From a bacterium (GTDB taxonomy: Bacteria > CAIWAD01), in assembly GCA_030429345.1 (NCBI GenBank), contig JAUIFJ010000004.1, positions 1 to 64,000 of the forward strand: a stretch of DNA of 64,000 nt, given 5' to 3'. The notes beneath the pieces were generated by a model, which was not told the DNA's origin, searched no databases, and saw only the letters and a program-made list of their open reading frames with translations. Position numbers and translations under genes: made by a program. Positions within the stretch are counted from its first letter, which is position 1; the number at the start of each line of letters is the position of its first letter. Shown piece after piece: positions 17,521 to 26,195 of the stretch.

Positions 17521-18084
17521 ATGGACGAGTATCTGGATATCGGGCGCCTGCTGCGTCCCAAAGGCCTTGCGGGCCATGTCTGGGTCCAGGTCTTCAGCGA
17601 CGATCCGCTTCGATTGATCGAGCTGGAAGATTTTTTCGTCCAGCGGCAGGGACGCCGCGAGCGCCTCAGCCTGGCCGAAGGGGAGTTCCTTTCCGGCAAG
17701 CTGCTCTTCCGCTTTGAAGGGGTCGAATCCCGTGAAGCGGCGGAAGCCCTGCACGGCCTGGCCCTGCAGATCCATCGCCGCGATCTACCTCCCCTGGAAG
17801 AGAAGGAGTTCTTCCTGGCGGATTTGCCGGGCCTGGAAGTGCGGCTCGAAGATGATCGCCTGGTCGGTCGCGTGGCCGATGTGCTGGACATGCCGGCCAG
17901 TCCGGTCCTGGTGATTCGCGCCGGGCAGCACGAGGCCCTGGTGCCGGCCATTGGCGAATTCATGCCCGCATTGGATGTGGAAGCGGGCCGCATCACGATC
18001 CGCCCCCTGGAAGGCATGCTGCCGGAGGGGATGCTCGAAGCCGCCGCCGCGGAAAGCGCCGGCGAGCCGGAGGCGGAAGCGTGA
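17521..18084 (+). CDS. rimM: 16S rRNA processing protein RimM
   Basis: Assembly factor that binds S19 and helps mature the 30S subunit head. The 187-aa protein has the N-terminal RimM barrel (IGRLLRPKGLAGHVWVQVF) and a C-terminal PRC-barrel (EFFLADLPGLEVR, GRVADVLDMPASPVLVI, LVPAIGEFMPALD), with conserved family spacing. It lies 15 bases after rpsP and overlaps trmD by 4 bases, the standard order in many bacteria. The last 20 residues are an Ala/Glu-rich extension. Confidence 0.96.
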   Translation: MDEYLDIGRLLRPKGLAGHVWVQVFSDDPLRLIELEDFFVQRQGRRERLSLAEGEFLSGKLLFRFEGVESREAAEALHGLALQIHRRDLPPLEEKEFFLADLPGLEVRLEDDRLVGRVADVLDMPASPVLVIRAGQHEALVPAIGEFMPALDVEAGRITIRPLEGMLPEGMLEAAAAESAGEPEAEA

Positions 18085-18776
18085 TTCTTGACATCGTCAC
18101 CCTGTTTCCGGACATGTTCCGGGGACCGCTGGACGACAGCATCGTCGGTCGCAGCCGGGAGGCGGGCCGTTGCGAGATCCGCCTGCACAACCTGCGGGAC
18201 TGGGCGCGCGACAAGCACCGCAAGGTGGACGACGATGCCTTCGGCGACGGCGCCGGCATGGTGCTGAAACCGGAACCGCTCTTTGCCTGCATCGAGGATC
18301 TGCGTCGGGAAGGCCCGGCGCGAGTGATCCTGCTCAGCCCCCAGGGGCCGCTGCTGACCCAGGGTCGCTGCCGGCAGCTGGCGGCGAGCGACGAACGCCT
18401 GATCCTGGTCTGCGGCCGCTACAAGGGACTGGACGAGCGCTTCATTGAAGCCTGCGTCGACGAGGAGCTGAGCATTGGCGACTATGTGCTTTCCGGCGGC
18501 GAGCTGGCGGCCATGGTGCTGGTGGACGGCATTGTCCGCCTGTTGCCGCAAGCGCTGAACACGCCCGAATCGGCGGAAAGCGACAGCCTGGAAGACGGGC
18601 TGCTCGACGCGCCGCAGTATACACGGCCCGCGGAATTCCGCGGACTGCAGGTGCCGGAAATCCTGCTCAGCGGCCATCACGGCCGCATTGCCGAATGGCG
18701 TCAGCAGCAGCGCGTGGAGCGCACGCGGCGCAAGCGCCCGGACCTGTACCGGGCCTGGACGAAGGAAAATCAATAG
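18081..18776 (+). CDS. trmD: tRNA (guanine-N1)-methyltransferase TrmD
   Basis: Makes m1G37 in tRNAs with G36, using S-adenosylmethionine. The 231-aa protein starts MILDIVTLFPDMF (the start is GTG) and has the SPOUT knot motifs LLSPQGPLL, LVCGRYKGLDERF and SIGDYVLSGGELAAMVLVD, followed by LLDAPQYTRPAEFRG and HHGRIAEWR. Length is normal. Translation is coupled to rimM by a 4-base overlap (GTGA). Confidence 0.97.
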   Translation: MILDIVTLFPDMFRGPLDDSIVGRSREAGRCEIRLHNLRDWARDKHRKVDDDAFGDGAGMVLKPEPLFACIEDLRREGPARVILLSPQGPLLTQGRCRQLAASDERLILVCGRYKGLDERFIEACVDEELSIGDYVLSGGELAAMVLVDGIVRLLPQALNTPESAESDSLEDGLLDAPQYTRPAEFRGLQVPEILLSGHHGRIAEWRQQQRVERTRRKRPDLYRAWTKENQ

Positions 18777-18826
18777 TACCGGAAGAGGGCCGCGGCCCGC
18801 TTTCGCATCCTGCGAGGAAGAACAAG

Positions 18827-19177
18827 ATGAGCCTGCTCAAGAACGCCTGGGAAGCCCCCGTGCGGGCGGATCTGCCGGAATTCGGCCCCGGCGACAACGT
18901 GGATGTGCATGTGCGCATTATCGAAGGCAACAAGGAGCGCGTCCAGATCTTCAGCGGCGTGGTGATCGCCCGCAGCGGCGGCGACTCGGTCAATGGCACC
19001 TACACCGTCCGCAAGGCGGAAAAGGGCTACGGCGTCGAGCGCATCTTCCAGCTCCACAGCCCGAAGGTGGAGAAGCTGGTCGTGCGCCGTCGCGGGCATG
19101 TGCGCCGCGCCAAGCTCTACTACCTGCGCGAGCGCAGCGGCAAGGCGGCCCGTATTCGCGAAAAGGCCTCCCGCTAG
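18827..19177 (+). CDS. rplS: 50S ribosomal protein L19
   Basis: Large-subunit protein at the 30S-50S interface. The 116-aa product has family signatures PGDNVDVHVRIIEGNKERVQIF, GYGVERIFQLHSP and RRGHVRRAKLYYLRERSGKAARI. The ATG at 18827 follows GAGGAAGAACAAG and gives the expected length. It closes the housekeeping operon, 50 bases after trmD. Confidence 0.97.
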   Translation: MSLLKNAWEAPVRADLPEFGPGDNVDVHVRIIEGNKERVQIFSGVVIARSGGDSVNGTYTVRKAEKGYGVERIFQLHSPKVEKLVVRRRGHVRRAKLYYLRERSGKAARIREKASR

Positions 19178-19224
19178 GCAATGCTCCCTGCGCGGGGACA
19201 TAGGCCTCGCGACGGGATGATGGC

Positions 19225-19800
19225 ATGAGCCGGCCTACTGCCCAGGACCCGGGCGCTACCGTGCTGAGAAGCGTGCAGATCGCGCTTTTCAGCGCGGTCG
19301 CCGTGGCCCTGGGTTTTCTCTTGATGGGCACTCCCGTCGAGCTGGTGACCTTGACCATCTGCCTGGCCGGCGTGATCCGCGGACCGCGGGCCGGCCTGGC
19401 GGTGGGGCTGATCGTCCAGCTGATCTACCGCGGCTTTCACCCCTTCGGCAGCAGTTTCGCCCTGCCGCTGCTGTTTCTCTTCCAGCTTCTGGATGGCGCC
19501 CTGGCCGGTCTGGTCGGCGGGACGCTGCGTTCCATTCTCCTGCGGGGCGGCCTCGGCGCCCGCCTGCTCTCGGCCCTGGCCGGCCTCCTGCTGACCCTGG
19601 CGAGCCAGGCCGGCGCCTCCCTGTCCTTCGCGCTGCAGAGCGGAGGCATGGACACCTTCCTCGGCTGGCTGATCGCCGGCAGCGTGTTCACCCTGAGCTA
19701 TATTGTCTGGAACACGGCGGTCTTCTCGCTGCTTCCGGATCTTCTCCGGGAACTGGGCAGGAGGAACCCCCGCCTCTTCGAGAAATCGGATTCCCGGTGA
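19225..19800 (+). CDS. Putative ECF transporter S component / six-TM membrane protein
   Basis: Integral membrane protein of 191 aa with about five to six hydrophobic helices (ALFSAVAVALGFLLMG, VTLTICLAGVIRGPRAGLAVGLIVQLIY, LPLLFLFQLLDGALAGLVGG, LLSALAGLLLTLASQAGASL, FLGWLIAGSVFTLSYIVWN). Size and topology, with short loops and a glycine-rich second helix pair, resemble the substrate-binding S components of energy-coupling-factor vitamin transporters. I see no EcfA or EcfT gene nearby, so a group II type sharing a remote module would be required. It is translationally coupled (GTGA overlap) to an outer-membrane barrel gene, which suggests that both serve uptake of one nutrient. Substrate unknown; assignment tentative. 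Confidence 0.6.
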   Translation: MSRPTAQDPGATVLRSVQIALFSAVAVALGFLLMGTPVELVTLTICLAGVIRGPRAGLAVGLIVQLIYRGFHPFGSSFALPLLFLFQLLDGALAGLVGGTLRSILLRGGLGARLLSALAGLLLTLASQAGASLSFALQSGGMDTFLGWLIAGSVFTLSYIVWNTAVFSLLPDLLRELGRRNPRLFEKSDSR

Positions 19801-21833
19801 ACCTGCTAGCGGTCTTTCCACTTCTCACCTTGCTGGCCGGCGGACTGGTTCTGCCACACAAGGCCTGCGCCGACGGGGAGCCGCCAGCCGATTCCCTTCG
19901 CCGGGCGGGTCTGCGGCAGGAGCTTGCGGCGGACACCCTCTTCCTGCGCTCGGCCTCGGCCCTGCCGGACAGTCTTGCCGCAGCGGATTCCCTTTCCGGA
20001 GCCTCTTCCCTGCCTGACAGCCTCGGCGCTGCTGGATCCGCCGTCGACAGCCTGGCCCTGGCCCCCGCGGATTCGGTTCTCCAGCTTCCCCGAAGACCGG
20101 ATCCCTGGATCGACGATCGAAGCCTGCCGGTCGCTCCCGGACTGCCCCGCCCCGGTTGGGACGACCGCCCGAGCGAAGACCTGGCGGATCGCCTGCTGGA
20201 GCTGGTGCCGGGCCCGCTGGAGGACTGGGCGCAGATCCATCATCCGCAGTACCTGGCCCTGGACGGCCTGGACCCGCGCGCCATGAGGCTGGACCTGGAA
20301 GGCGAACAGCTGCACAACCGCTGGAGCGGCTTGACCGACCTGCGCTGGATGGCCGGCGAGATGCTGGCCGGCGAAAGCCTGGACCCCTGGGACCGCCTGG
20401 GCGCCCAGGGCGGCGTTCTGCGCGGCTCCTGGCCGCGGGCGGCAGATTCGGTCTTCGTGCGGGTCGACTGGTCGGACGGATTCCTGGGACATGTGCCCAC
20501 GGATATCCGCGCCGAGCGTCCCCTTGGGCGCGGACACCTGGGCCTGGGCACGCGGCAGGTGTATACGCATGAGCGCGTTCCCGGAGCCACAGTGCACGGG
20601 AACCTCTTCTGGGGCAACTGGGAACATCCCCTGCCCGGCGGATGGCGGCTGCGCCTGGACCGCCGCAACCTGCGGGAAAAGGGCCTGCTGCTGGACACCA
20701 GCCGTTCGCGCCGCCTTTTCCAGACCCTGCTGCGCGCCCGCGCCTGGCAGGAGCGCAGCGACGCGCCCTGGCGGCTGGCCCTGGACGCCCAGCGCCGCTG
20801 GGACCGCGAGGATTTCGCGGGCGGGGTCGACCTGCGCAGCGAGTTCCGCCGGCTGCAGGCAACCCTTTTGCGTGATGCACCGGACAGCCTGGACCGCGGC
20901 GCCCAGCGTAGCTGGGTCCTGCTGGAGAAGCAGTTCCTTTCCGGCGACAGCCTGAAGAAGGAGCTGGGCGAAATCGGGCTGGGAGCGCGCTGGCGGCAGC
21001 CTGTGTCACACGGAGTGCATTCCGTGGCAGAGGGCGAGATCGCCGTGCGCGACATGGACAACGAGACGCGCTGGCGCCTGGCTCTGCAGCTGGACGGCCC
21101 CTTGCCGCGCCCCCTCGAGGGCTGGCAGCTTGTTTTCGCCAGGGGCCGATCCCTGCCCTGGCCGGACCAGCTCTGGCGCACCGTGGTCCCCGGCGAGCAG
21201 AACCCCCTGCGCTCCCCCTGGCTGCGTGACACGGGCGGATCCCTGCTGCCGGATTCGAGCCTGGCGGGCTGGCAGTGGCAAAGGCAGGAACTGCGTCTGC
21301 ACGGACGCTGGAGCCTGCCCTGGTCCCTGGACCTCGCGGCATCGCTGCGCGGCTGGCGGGCGAGCTCTTCCGGCGAGCCCCAGCCCCGGGCCGTCGGGAA
21401 CGGGGACTACCGCTGGACGCCGGTCGAAGGGGAGCAGCTGGGCGCTCAGCTCTTCCTGGACCTGGCCGCGCCTCGCGACTGGCGGCTGCAGGTCAGCCAG
21501 GGCTGGTTTCCCGAAGACGGGGAAGCGATCTCCCGCGAGTATCCGCTCTACCTGCTCGACGCGCGCCTCAGCAAGCAGCGGCGTTTCTTTTCCGAAGAAC
21601 TGCTGGTGAGGGGAGTCCTGGGGCTGCACTACGAGAGCGGCGGCACCGACTCGGCAGGCAACAGCCTGTGGGAAGCGCCCGAGCCCTGGGTCCGCATCGA
21701 CGCCCGCCGGGGGCGTTTCACATTGTGGTGGGCCCTGCGCAATCCCTTCGACGCCGTCCTGCAGCGCGTCGAGGGCCGACCCCACTTCGGCCACGAAGAG
21801 TGGATCGGCGTGCGCTGGGACTTCGTCGACTAG
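19797..21833 (+). CDS. Predicted outer-membrane beta-barrel protein with Asp-Ser-Leu-rich N-terminal region
   Basis: Predicted 678-aa exported protein. The GTG start at 19797 overlaps the stop of the preceding membrane protein by 4 bases. A signal peptide (about residues 1-25) is followed by a disordered region rich in D-S-L repeats (SALPDSLAAADSLSGASSLPD; about 50-95). The rest has alternating hydrophobic and charged strands with many Trp and Arg residues (GGWRLRLDRRNLREKG, WRLALDAQRRWDRED), ending with an aromatic strand (GVRWDFVD) as barrels do. Residues about 140-230 vaguely resemble a plug-like region but lack a clear TonB box. I recognise no family with certainty. Coupling with the ECF S-component-like protein suggests a two-membrane uptake pair. 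Confidence 0.75.
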   Translation: MNLLAVFPLLTLLAGGLVLPHKACADGEPPADSLRRAGLRQELAADTLFLRSASALPDSLAAADSLSGASSLPDSLGAAGSAVDSLALAPADSVLQLPRRPDPWIDDRSLPVAPGLPRPGWDDRPSEDLADRLLELVPGPLEDWAQIHHPQYLALDGLDPRAMRLDLEGEQLHNRWSGLTDLRWMAGEMLAGESLDPWDRLGAQGGVLRGSWPRAADSVFVRVDWSDGFLGHVPTDIRAERPLGRGHLGLGTRQVYTHERVPGATVHGNLFWGNWEHPLPGGWRLRLDRRNLREKGLLLDTSRSRRLFQTLLRARAWQERSDAPWRLALDAQRRWDREDFAGGVDLRSEFRRLQATLLRDAPDSLDRGAQRSWVLLEKQFLSGDSLKKELGEIGLGARWRQPVSHGVHSVAEGEIAVRDMDNETRWRLALQLDGPLPRPLEGWQLVFARGRSLPWPDQLWRTVVPGEQNPLRSPWLRDTGGSLLPDSSLAGWQWQRQELRLHGRWSLPWSLDLAASLRGWRASSSGEPQPRAVGNGDYRWTPVEGEQLGAQLFLDLAAPRDWRLQVSQGWFPEDGEAISREYPLYLLDARLSKQRRFFSEELLVRGVLGLHYESGGTDSAGNSLWEAPEPWVRIDARRGRFTLWWALRNPFDAVLQRVEGRPHFGHEEWIGVRWDFVD

Positions 21834-22009
21834 GCTCCGCGGCGATTTCCTTCGCCAGCGGATGTGTCACGCCTGCCCTACGAACCTATCCTTTCCTGCT
21901 TCTGCCCACTGTACTGGACAGTTCGACGCGAGGCCCCGTCGTGTGACGAGATAGGCCTTCCGCCAACCGAAGGCATGCATCACATTCTTCCCGACAACGG
22001 GGAGATGCG

Positions 22010-23134
22010 ATGAAAGCACACGAAGAACTGGCGATCCGCCTGGCGCCCCTGCTGCCGGGAGCGGTGAGGGATGTCCTGCTGGCCGCCAAGGCCCGGGGGG
22101 ACCTGGAGCAGAGGCTGCGGGACCTGCCCTTGACCAATGCCGCCCGGGAGGAAGTGCGGCGCCTGGCCGGCGATCCGCGCATGGGCGAGATCCTGCGGAA
22201 GGAAGGCAGGGCGCGGGTGCTCCTGCCCGGGGACTGCCGCTGGCCGGCCCGGCTGGAAGCGATTCCGGACCCGCCGCGCGCGCTTGTTACACGGGGAGAC
22301 GCTCGCCTGCTGGAACGGGAGAGCATCGCCATCGTCGGCACCAGGCGCAGCACGCGAAGCGGAGAGGAGGCGGCTTCCGCCTGCGCCCGTCGGCTGGCGG
22401 AACTGGGATATGCGGTCTGCAGCGGTGGCGCCCTGGGCATCGACCGGGCGACGCACGAGGCCTGTCCCGCCTCCAGCTGCGTGGCCGTGATCGCAGGAGG
22501 CGTGGAGTGCCCCGGTCCGCGCAGCAATCTGCCGCTGCTGGAGCGGGTTGCCGCCGACGGCCTGCTGCTCAGCGAGGTGCCGCCCTGGATCAGCGCGCGG
22601 CCCTTTCACTTCCCCCGCCGCAACCGGCTGATCTCGGGCCTCAGCCGTGCCGTGATCCTGATCCAGGTGCCCGAGCGCAGCGGCGCCCTGATCACTGCGC
22701 GTTGCGCCCTCGATCAGGGCCGGGAGGTCTGGGTGTTGAGCGGTCCCTTCGGCGATCCCCGCTGGGCCGGCGGCCTTCGCCTGGTTCGCGAGGGCGCGCG
22801 CCTGGTGTCTTCCCTGCCGGACCTGCTGGCCGAGCTGGCCCGCCTGCCCTTTCCCCTGCCAAGAGCCCGGCCGGAGCTGATCGAGCAGAGGAAAGGCCGG
22901 GAAGAACGCATGAAGCGTTCCTGCATTTGTCGCGCCCTGGCCGCCTGCGAGAGCCCGCCGACCCTCGACCTGCTGGCCCGCCGGACGGAGCGCAGGGCCG
23001 AGGCCTGCGCGGCGGAACTGCTGGAACTGGAGATCCAGGGACTGGTGCAGCGCCTGCCCGGAGAACGCTGGCGGCTGGCGCCGGAAGGTTTGTTCGCCGA
23101 GAGCCTCAGGACTCCAGGGACAGACGCTCCCTGA
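22010..23134 (+). CDS. dprA: DNA-processing protein DprA/Smf
   Basis: Protein of 374 aa that in competent bacteria loads RecA on incoming single-stranded DNA. A short N-terminal helical region is followed by the Rossmann-like DprA core: SIAIVGTRRSTRSGEEAA, SGGALGIDRATHEA, SEVPPWISARPFHFPRRNRLISGLS and VLIQVPERSGALITA. A C-terminal winged-helix domain (about 300-365, ESPPTLDLLARRTERR) completes the usual layout. Its 3' end overlaps the convergent RmlD-like gene by 29 bases. DprA is widespread even in species not known to be competent, so its presence does not prove natural transformation, but it matters for the repeated 9-mer noted in this window. Confidence 0.93.
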   Translation: MKAHEELAIRLAPLLPGAVRDVLLAAKARGDLEQRLRDLPLTNAAREEVRRLAGDPRMGEILRKEGRARVLLPGDCRWPARLEAIPDPPRALVTRGDARLLERESIAIVGTRRSTRSGEEAASACARRLAELGYAVCSGGALGIDRATHEACPASSCVAVIAGGVECPGPRSNLPLLERVAADGLLLSEVPPWISARPFHFPRRNRLISGLSRAVILIQVPERSGALITARCALDQGREVWVLSGPFGDPRWAGGLRLVREGARLVSSLPDLLAELARLPFPLPRARPELIEQRKGREERMKRSCICRALAACESPPTLDLLARRTERRAEACAAELLELEIQGLVQRLPGERWRLAPEGLFAESLRTPGTDAP

Positions 23135-23852
23135 GGCTCGGCATGGACAGCCTCGCGTCGACCAGGCGATTGTCCAGGTGCGGCTCTTCCCTCACGGCGA
23201 CGGTCCAGGGCAGGCAGAAACGAGCTGCCAGGGCCTGGGCGATCCTGTCGAAGGAGAGGCCGGGATTGCTGTCCAGGTGGTACAGGCCGGCCTCGTCGAG
23301 CTCCAGAAGCTGCAGCAGGCCCTGGGCTGTGTCCTGCAGAAAGGAGCAGGCCTGGAACCAGTTGCGGCTGGCGTCCACGCGCCCCTGTGCCTGCTGCTGC
23401 GCCGCGAGATGCGCCAGCATCTGGTTGCCCTGCAGATCCTCGCCGATCTGCCAGCCGATGCGCGCGATGCGCGCATCCGGATTGGCAGCAAGCACCCGCT
23501 TTTCCGCGTCCAGCTTGTAGCGGCCGTAGTCGTCGTCCGGGTGAGGAGTCGCCTCGATTGCATGCGGACCCTGCTGTAGGCCGGAGAAGACGGATACGCT
23601 GCTGGTGAACAGGAAAGGCATCCCGCGCTCTGCCGCCAGGCCGGCAAGGGTTCCGGCCCATTCGGCCGGGCCCGTGGCCAGGTGGCAGAAGGCATCCGCA
23701 CGAAAGTCATCCATTCCCGCCCGGGCGGCATCCGGGTCCTCGGAAGGAAAGCGAGAGCGGTCCCAGGCCACGACCTCATGACCGGTCGCACGGCAGGCCT
23801 CCGCAAGTACCGGGGCCACCGTACCCTTCATTCCCGTGATCAGGACGCGCAT
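23106..23852 (-). CDS. RmlD-like NAD(P)-dependent sugar-nucleotide reductase
   Basis: Short-chain reductase/epimerase of 248 aa, related to dTDP-4-dehydrorhamnose reductase. The N terminus MRVLITGMKGTVAPVLAE is a Rossmann dinucleotide site (GMKGTVA instead of the common GxxGxxG). The active-site region TSSVSVFSG with downstream YGRYKLDAEK supplies a Tyr-X3-Lys pair. I prefer the ATG at 23852, nine bases after GGAGG; an upstream TTG abuts the GGAGG. RmlD proteins are usually about 280-300 aa, so this is short at the C terminus. A hairpin with a U-run on this strand ends just before the GGAGG (see separate entry). The substrate is unknown. Confidence 0.85.
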   Translation of the reverse strand: MRVLITGMKGTVAPVLAEACRATGHEVVAWDRSRFPSEDPDAARAGMDDFRADAFCHLATGPAEWAGTLAGLAAERGMPFLFTSSVSVFSGLQQGPHAIEATPHPDDDYGRYKLDAEKRVLAANPDARIARIGWQIGEDLQGNQMLAHLAAQQQAQGRVDASRNWFQACSFLQDTAQGLLQLLELDEAGLYHLDSNPGLSFDRIAQALAARFCLPWTVAVREEPHLDNRLVDARLSMPSLRERLSLES

Positions 23853-23867
23853 TGGATCCAACCTCCG

Positions 23868-23903
23868 TCACCAAAAAAGAAAACCCGGCGCGTGCGCCGG
23901 GTT
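23868..23903 (-). terminator. Terminator-like hairpin directly upstream of the RmlD-like gene
   Basis: Read on the minus strand, the stem AACCCGGCGC/GCGCCGGGTT is followed by TTCTTTTTT and then, within a few bases, the GGAGG of the reductase gene. It would end transcripts coming from the right, or act as an attenuator if the reductase promoter lies further upstream (to the right). Confidence 0.65.
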
Positions 23904-24482
23904 GTTGTGTGTAAAGTAATGGGCTTCCTATTGATAGCGGCTTGACCGGTTGAAGAGCGAATTAGCAAAATCAAACGGTGGTGTGGTAGTGAAGGGGGAT
24001 CAAGCATGGATCAAGGGGGAAAGATCAGATGCTCGAAGGTCCCTTCAACCAGTCAGTCTCAATAAGAAACCCATTCGCCCCTAAGGAAAGCAAGATGCAT
24101 GCCAACCTTCAGTGCGAATGGGTATTCTATAAATAACAAGCAATTGCGCAGTTGACCTCACCCGTTTTGCGAGAGTCTGATTTTGCTCCTGTTCAGCATC
24201 TGCACACCACCTCTGTGCGTCCCTGCGCTCAAAAGCTCCCCAGGATCCTCTAACCCTATGAGAATCAAGGGTGTGCCCGGAACGGTACTTTGGCCGCTAC
24301 GCCGCCCGTTCCAATACAGGGATGACAGAGAAGCAGAGCTTACCCAGTCATGCTTGTTCAAAGGCTATCGACAGAATCATTTTGATTCTGTACTCGAACG
24401 GAATTGTGTCCGTGTAGAGTTCTGATTTTGCGAAAAGCGACGAAGGAAGGGTTCTTCAGAAAAAGATAGCGGCTGGTTCTGG
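23904..24482. other. Low-GC intergenic stretch without a convincing gene
   Basis: GC drops to near 50% here. The short ORFs present show no coding bias or recognisable family. The one clear structure is a perfect 10-base inverted repeat, ACCCATTCGC at 24069-24078 with GCGAATGGGT at 24114-24123, around a 35-base loop. On the minus strand a TATAGAAT at about 24125-24132 could be a -10 element. Together with the hairpin at 23868-23903 this could be a structured leader of the reductase gene, but no known riboswitch class is visible. Confidence 0.4.
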
Positions 24483-24875
24483 TTACATGCCGAACAGACA
24501 CATGACCAATAGCAAAATCAGAAAGACGGGTGAGGAGATAAGGAGATTCGAATGGAAAACAACCTTGCGCACCATCTGCCTAGTGGTGGGGAGGTTGTCC
24601 CAATGGAAGTGGATGTCAAAGTATTTGTCCATCCAGCACCCAGAACCCTCTCTTCTGAAGAACCCATTTTCCTTCGTCGTCGTTGGGGCAACTGCAAGTG
24701 TCATGCCAAGGAATGCAAACTGCGCAAGCCCCCGTTTTTCAAGCCTCTGCAGCTTCAGGGCAGGGAGCAGGACGTTGGAAATCCTGTTCAATTCCCGCCA
24801 TTCCTGCTCGATTTCAGACAGCTTGCAAAGGGGCGGGAGCGGCTTCGTCAGCGTCTGCAGGCGAAGAGCGCTCAT
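24483..24875 (-). CDS. Hypothetical small protein with one C-terminal membrane segment (doubtful)
   Basis: Open frame of 130 aa in the low-GC island. The first half is basic and helical (IEQEWRELNRISNVLLPALKLQRLEKRG). A short hydrophobic piece follows (FAFLGMTLAVAP), and the end is a clear membrane segment (LLISSPVFLILLLVMCLFGM). No family is recognised and the Shine-Dalgarno sequence is weak. The plus strand also has open frames here, so it may be spurious or a decayed gene. Base composition differs from all neighbours, which would fit recent acquisition. Confidence 0.35.
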   Translation of the reverse strand: MSALRLQTLTKPLPPLCKLSEIEQEWRELNRISNVLLPALKLQRLEKRGLAQFAFLGMTLAVAPTTTKENGFFRREGSGCWMDKYFDIHFHWDNLPTTRQMVRKVVFHSNLLISSPVFLILLLVMCLFGM

Positions 24876-24995
24876 CGAGGGTGGAATGGATCCGGGAGCC
24901 GGATGCCGAAAAGGGATCCGAAGAAGGGCGCGGAAGCCGCTCGCAGCCGCTGCCCCTGCTGTCTGCTTTGTGACTCCAATGCCGTGAACAGCGGG

Positions 24996-26195
24996 TCACT
25001 TGCGACGGGAAGGCCATGCCTGCAGGAAGTCGGCAACGCGCTCGTAGGCTCTGCGCAGGATCTCCTCGTCCGGCAAGGTGACGATGCGGAAATGGCGGCT
25101 GCCGGGCTTCTGGCCGAAACCGCCGCCGTGCACGACCACGACCCCCGTTTCGCGGATCAGGGCCTTGACGAAGTCCTCGTCCTCTTCCTCGATCTCCAGG
25201 CTGGGGAAGGCGTAGAAGGCGGCCTGGGGCCGGACGCAGCGAATGCCCTCGATGGCATTCATCATCCGGTCGGTGAGCGCGGCACGGCTCTCCAGGCGCT
25301 GGATCATGTCCTGCAGGTGACTGTCATCTCCATCCAGGGCCGGTGCAATTCCGTACTGCATCGGATGACTGGCGGAGAGCCGCGCGCGGGTCAGCTTGAG
25401 CATCGCCGCCAGGTAGTCGGCGGTCGTCTCCTGCGGGCCGCTGACAATGCACCAGCCGATGCGGAAGCCGGGAGCCACGTAGTTCTTCGACAAGCCGTTG
25501 AAGGTCAGGATGCAGACGTCATCGGCCAGGCTGGCGCTCGAGACGTGCTGGTGGTCATCGAAGAGCAGCCGGTCATAGATCTCGTCGGAAAAAAGCACCA
25601 GGCCGTTGCGGCGGCAGAGGTCGATCACCCCTTCAATGAACTCTTTCCGGTAGACCGCTCCCGTCGGATTGTTGGGATTGATCAGCACGATGGCGCGGGT
25701 CTTGTCGTCGACGCGCGCCTCCATGTCCGCCAGGTCCGGCTGCCATCCCTCCTCTTCATTGAGAAGGTATTCGCGGGCCTGCACATCCAGCTTGCAGAGC
25801 AGGGAGCTGTAGAGCGGGTAGCCCGGCGCCGGAATCAGCACGTTGTCCCCGGGATTGACCAGGCTGCTCAGGGCAATGTCGATGGCCTCCGAAGCGCCCG
25901 TGGTCACGAAGATGTCGCGGATCTCGCGAATGCCCTGGGACAGGGCCCGCCGGCGGATGGCGTCCCGCGCCTCCTCGATGCCGCTGGAATGGCTGTAGCC
26001 GTTGCGGTTGCGGTACATGGCATCGCGCACCGCGTCAAGGATGTGTTCCGGCGTCCTGAAATCGTAGAGATTGGGGTCCCCGATGTTCAGGTAGAGCAGG
26101 TCCTTGCCGGCGCGCTGGGCCTCTTCGGCCACCAGCACGATATCGCGGACCGCGTAGACCATGTCGCGGGTGCGGCGGGCGGGTTCGATTCGCAT
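24996..26195 (-). CDS. Class I/II pyridoxal-phosphate aminotransferase (alanine/aspartate type)
   Basis: Fold-type I aminotransferase of 399 aa. Signatures: LYLNIGDPNLYDFRTPEH (substrate loop), YSHSSGIEEARDAI, VTTGASEAIDIALSSLVNPGD (cofactor phosphate site), INPNNPTGAVY (Asn contacting the pyridine ring region), FSDEIYDRLLFDD (Asp/Tyr), FNGLSKNYVAPGFRIGW (catalytic Lys) and the C-terminal FRIVTLP with the carboxylate-binding Arg. The sequence is closest in style to alanine or AlaA-type aminotransferases, but substrate choice (Ala, Asp, aromatic) cannot be fixed. It is transcribed away from the OPT transporter by about 100 bases on the same strand and may be in one unit with it. Confidence 0.93.
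   Translation of the reverse strand: MRIEPARRTRDMVYAVRDIVLVAEEAQRAGKDLLYLNIGDPNLYDFRTPEHILDAVRDAMYRNRNGYSHSSGIEEARDAIRRRALSQGIREIRDIFVTTGASEAIDIALSSLVNPGDNVLIPAPGYPLYSSLLCKLDVQAREYLLNEEEGWQPDLADMEARVDDKTRAIVLINPNNPTGAVYRKEFIEGVIDLCRRNGLVLFSDEIYDRLLFDDHQHVSSASLADDVCILTFNGLSKNYVAPGFRIGWCIVSGPQETTADYLAAMLKLTRARLSASHPMQYGIAPALDGDDSHLQDMIQRLESRAALTDRMMNAIEGIRCVRPQAAFYAFPSLEIEEEDEDFVKALIRETGVVVVHGGGFGQKPGSRHFRIVTLPDEEILRRAYERVADFLQAWPSRRK

Noticed and set aside
24158-24425. Two short opposing ORFs in the low-GC stretch
   Set aside because: Neither shows a family, signal or ribosome site; both are as expected by chance at this composition.
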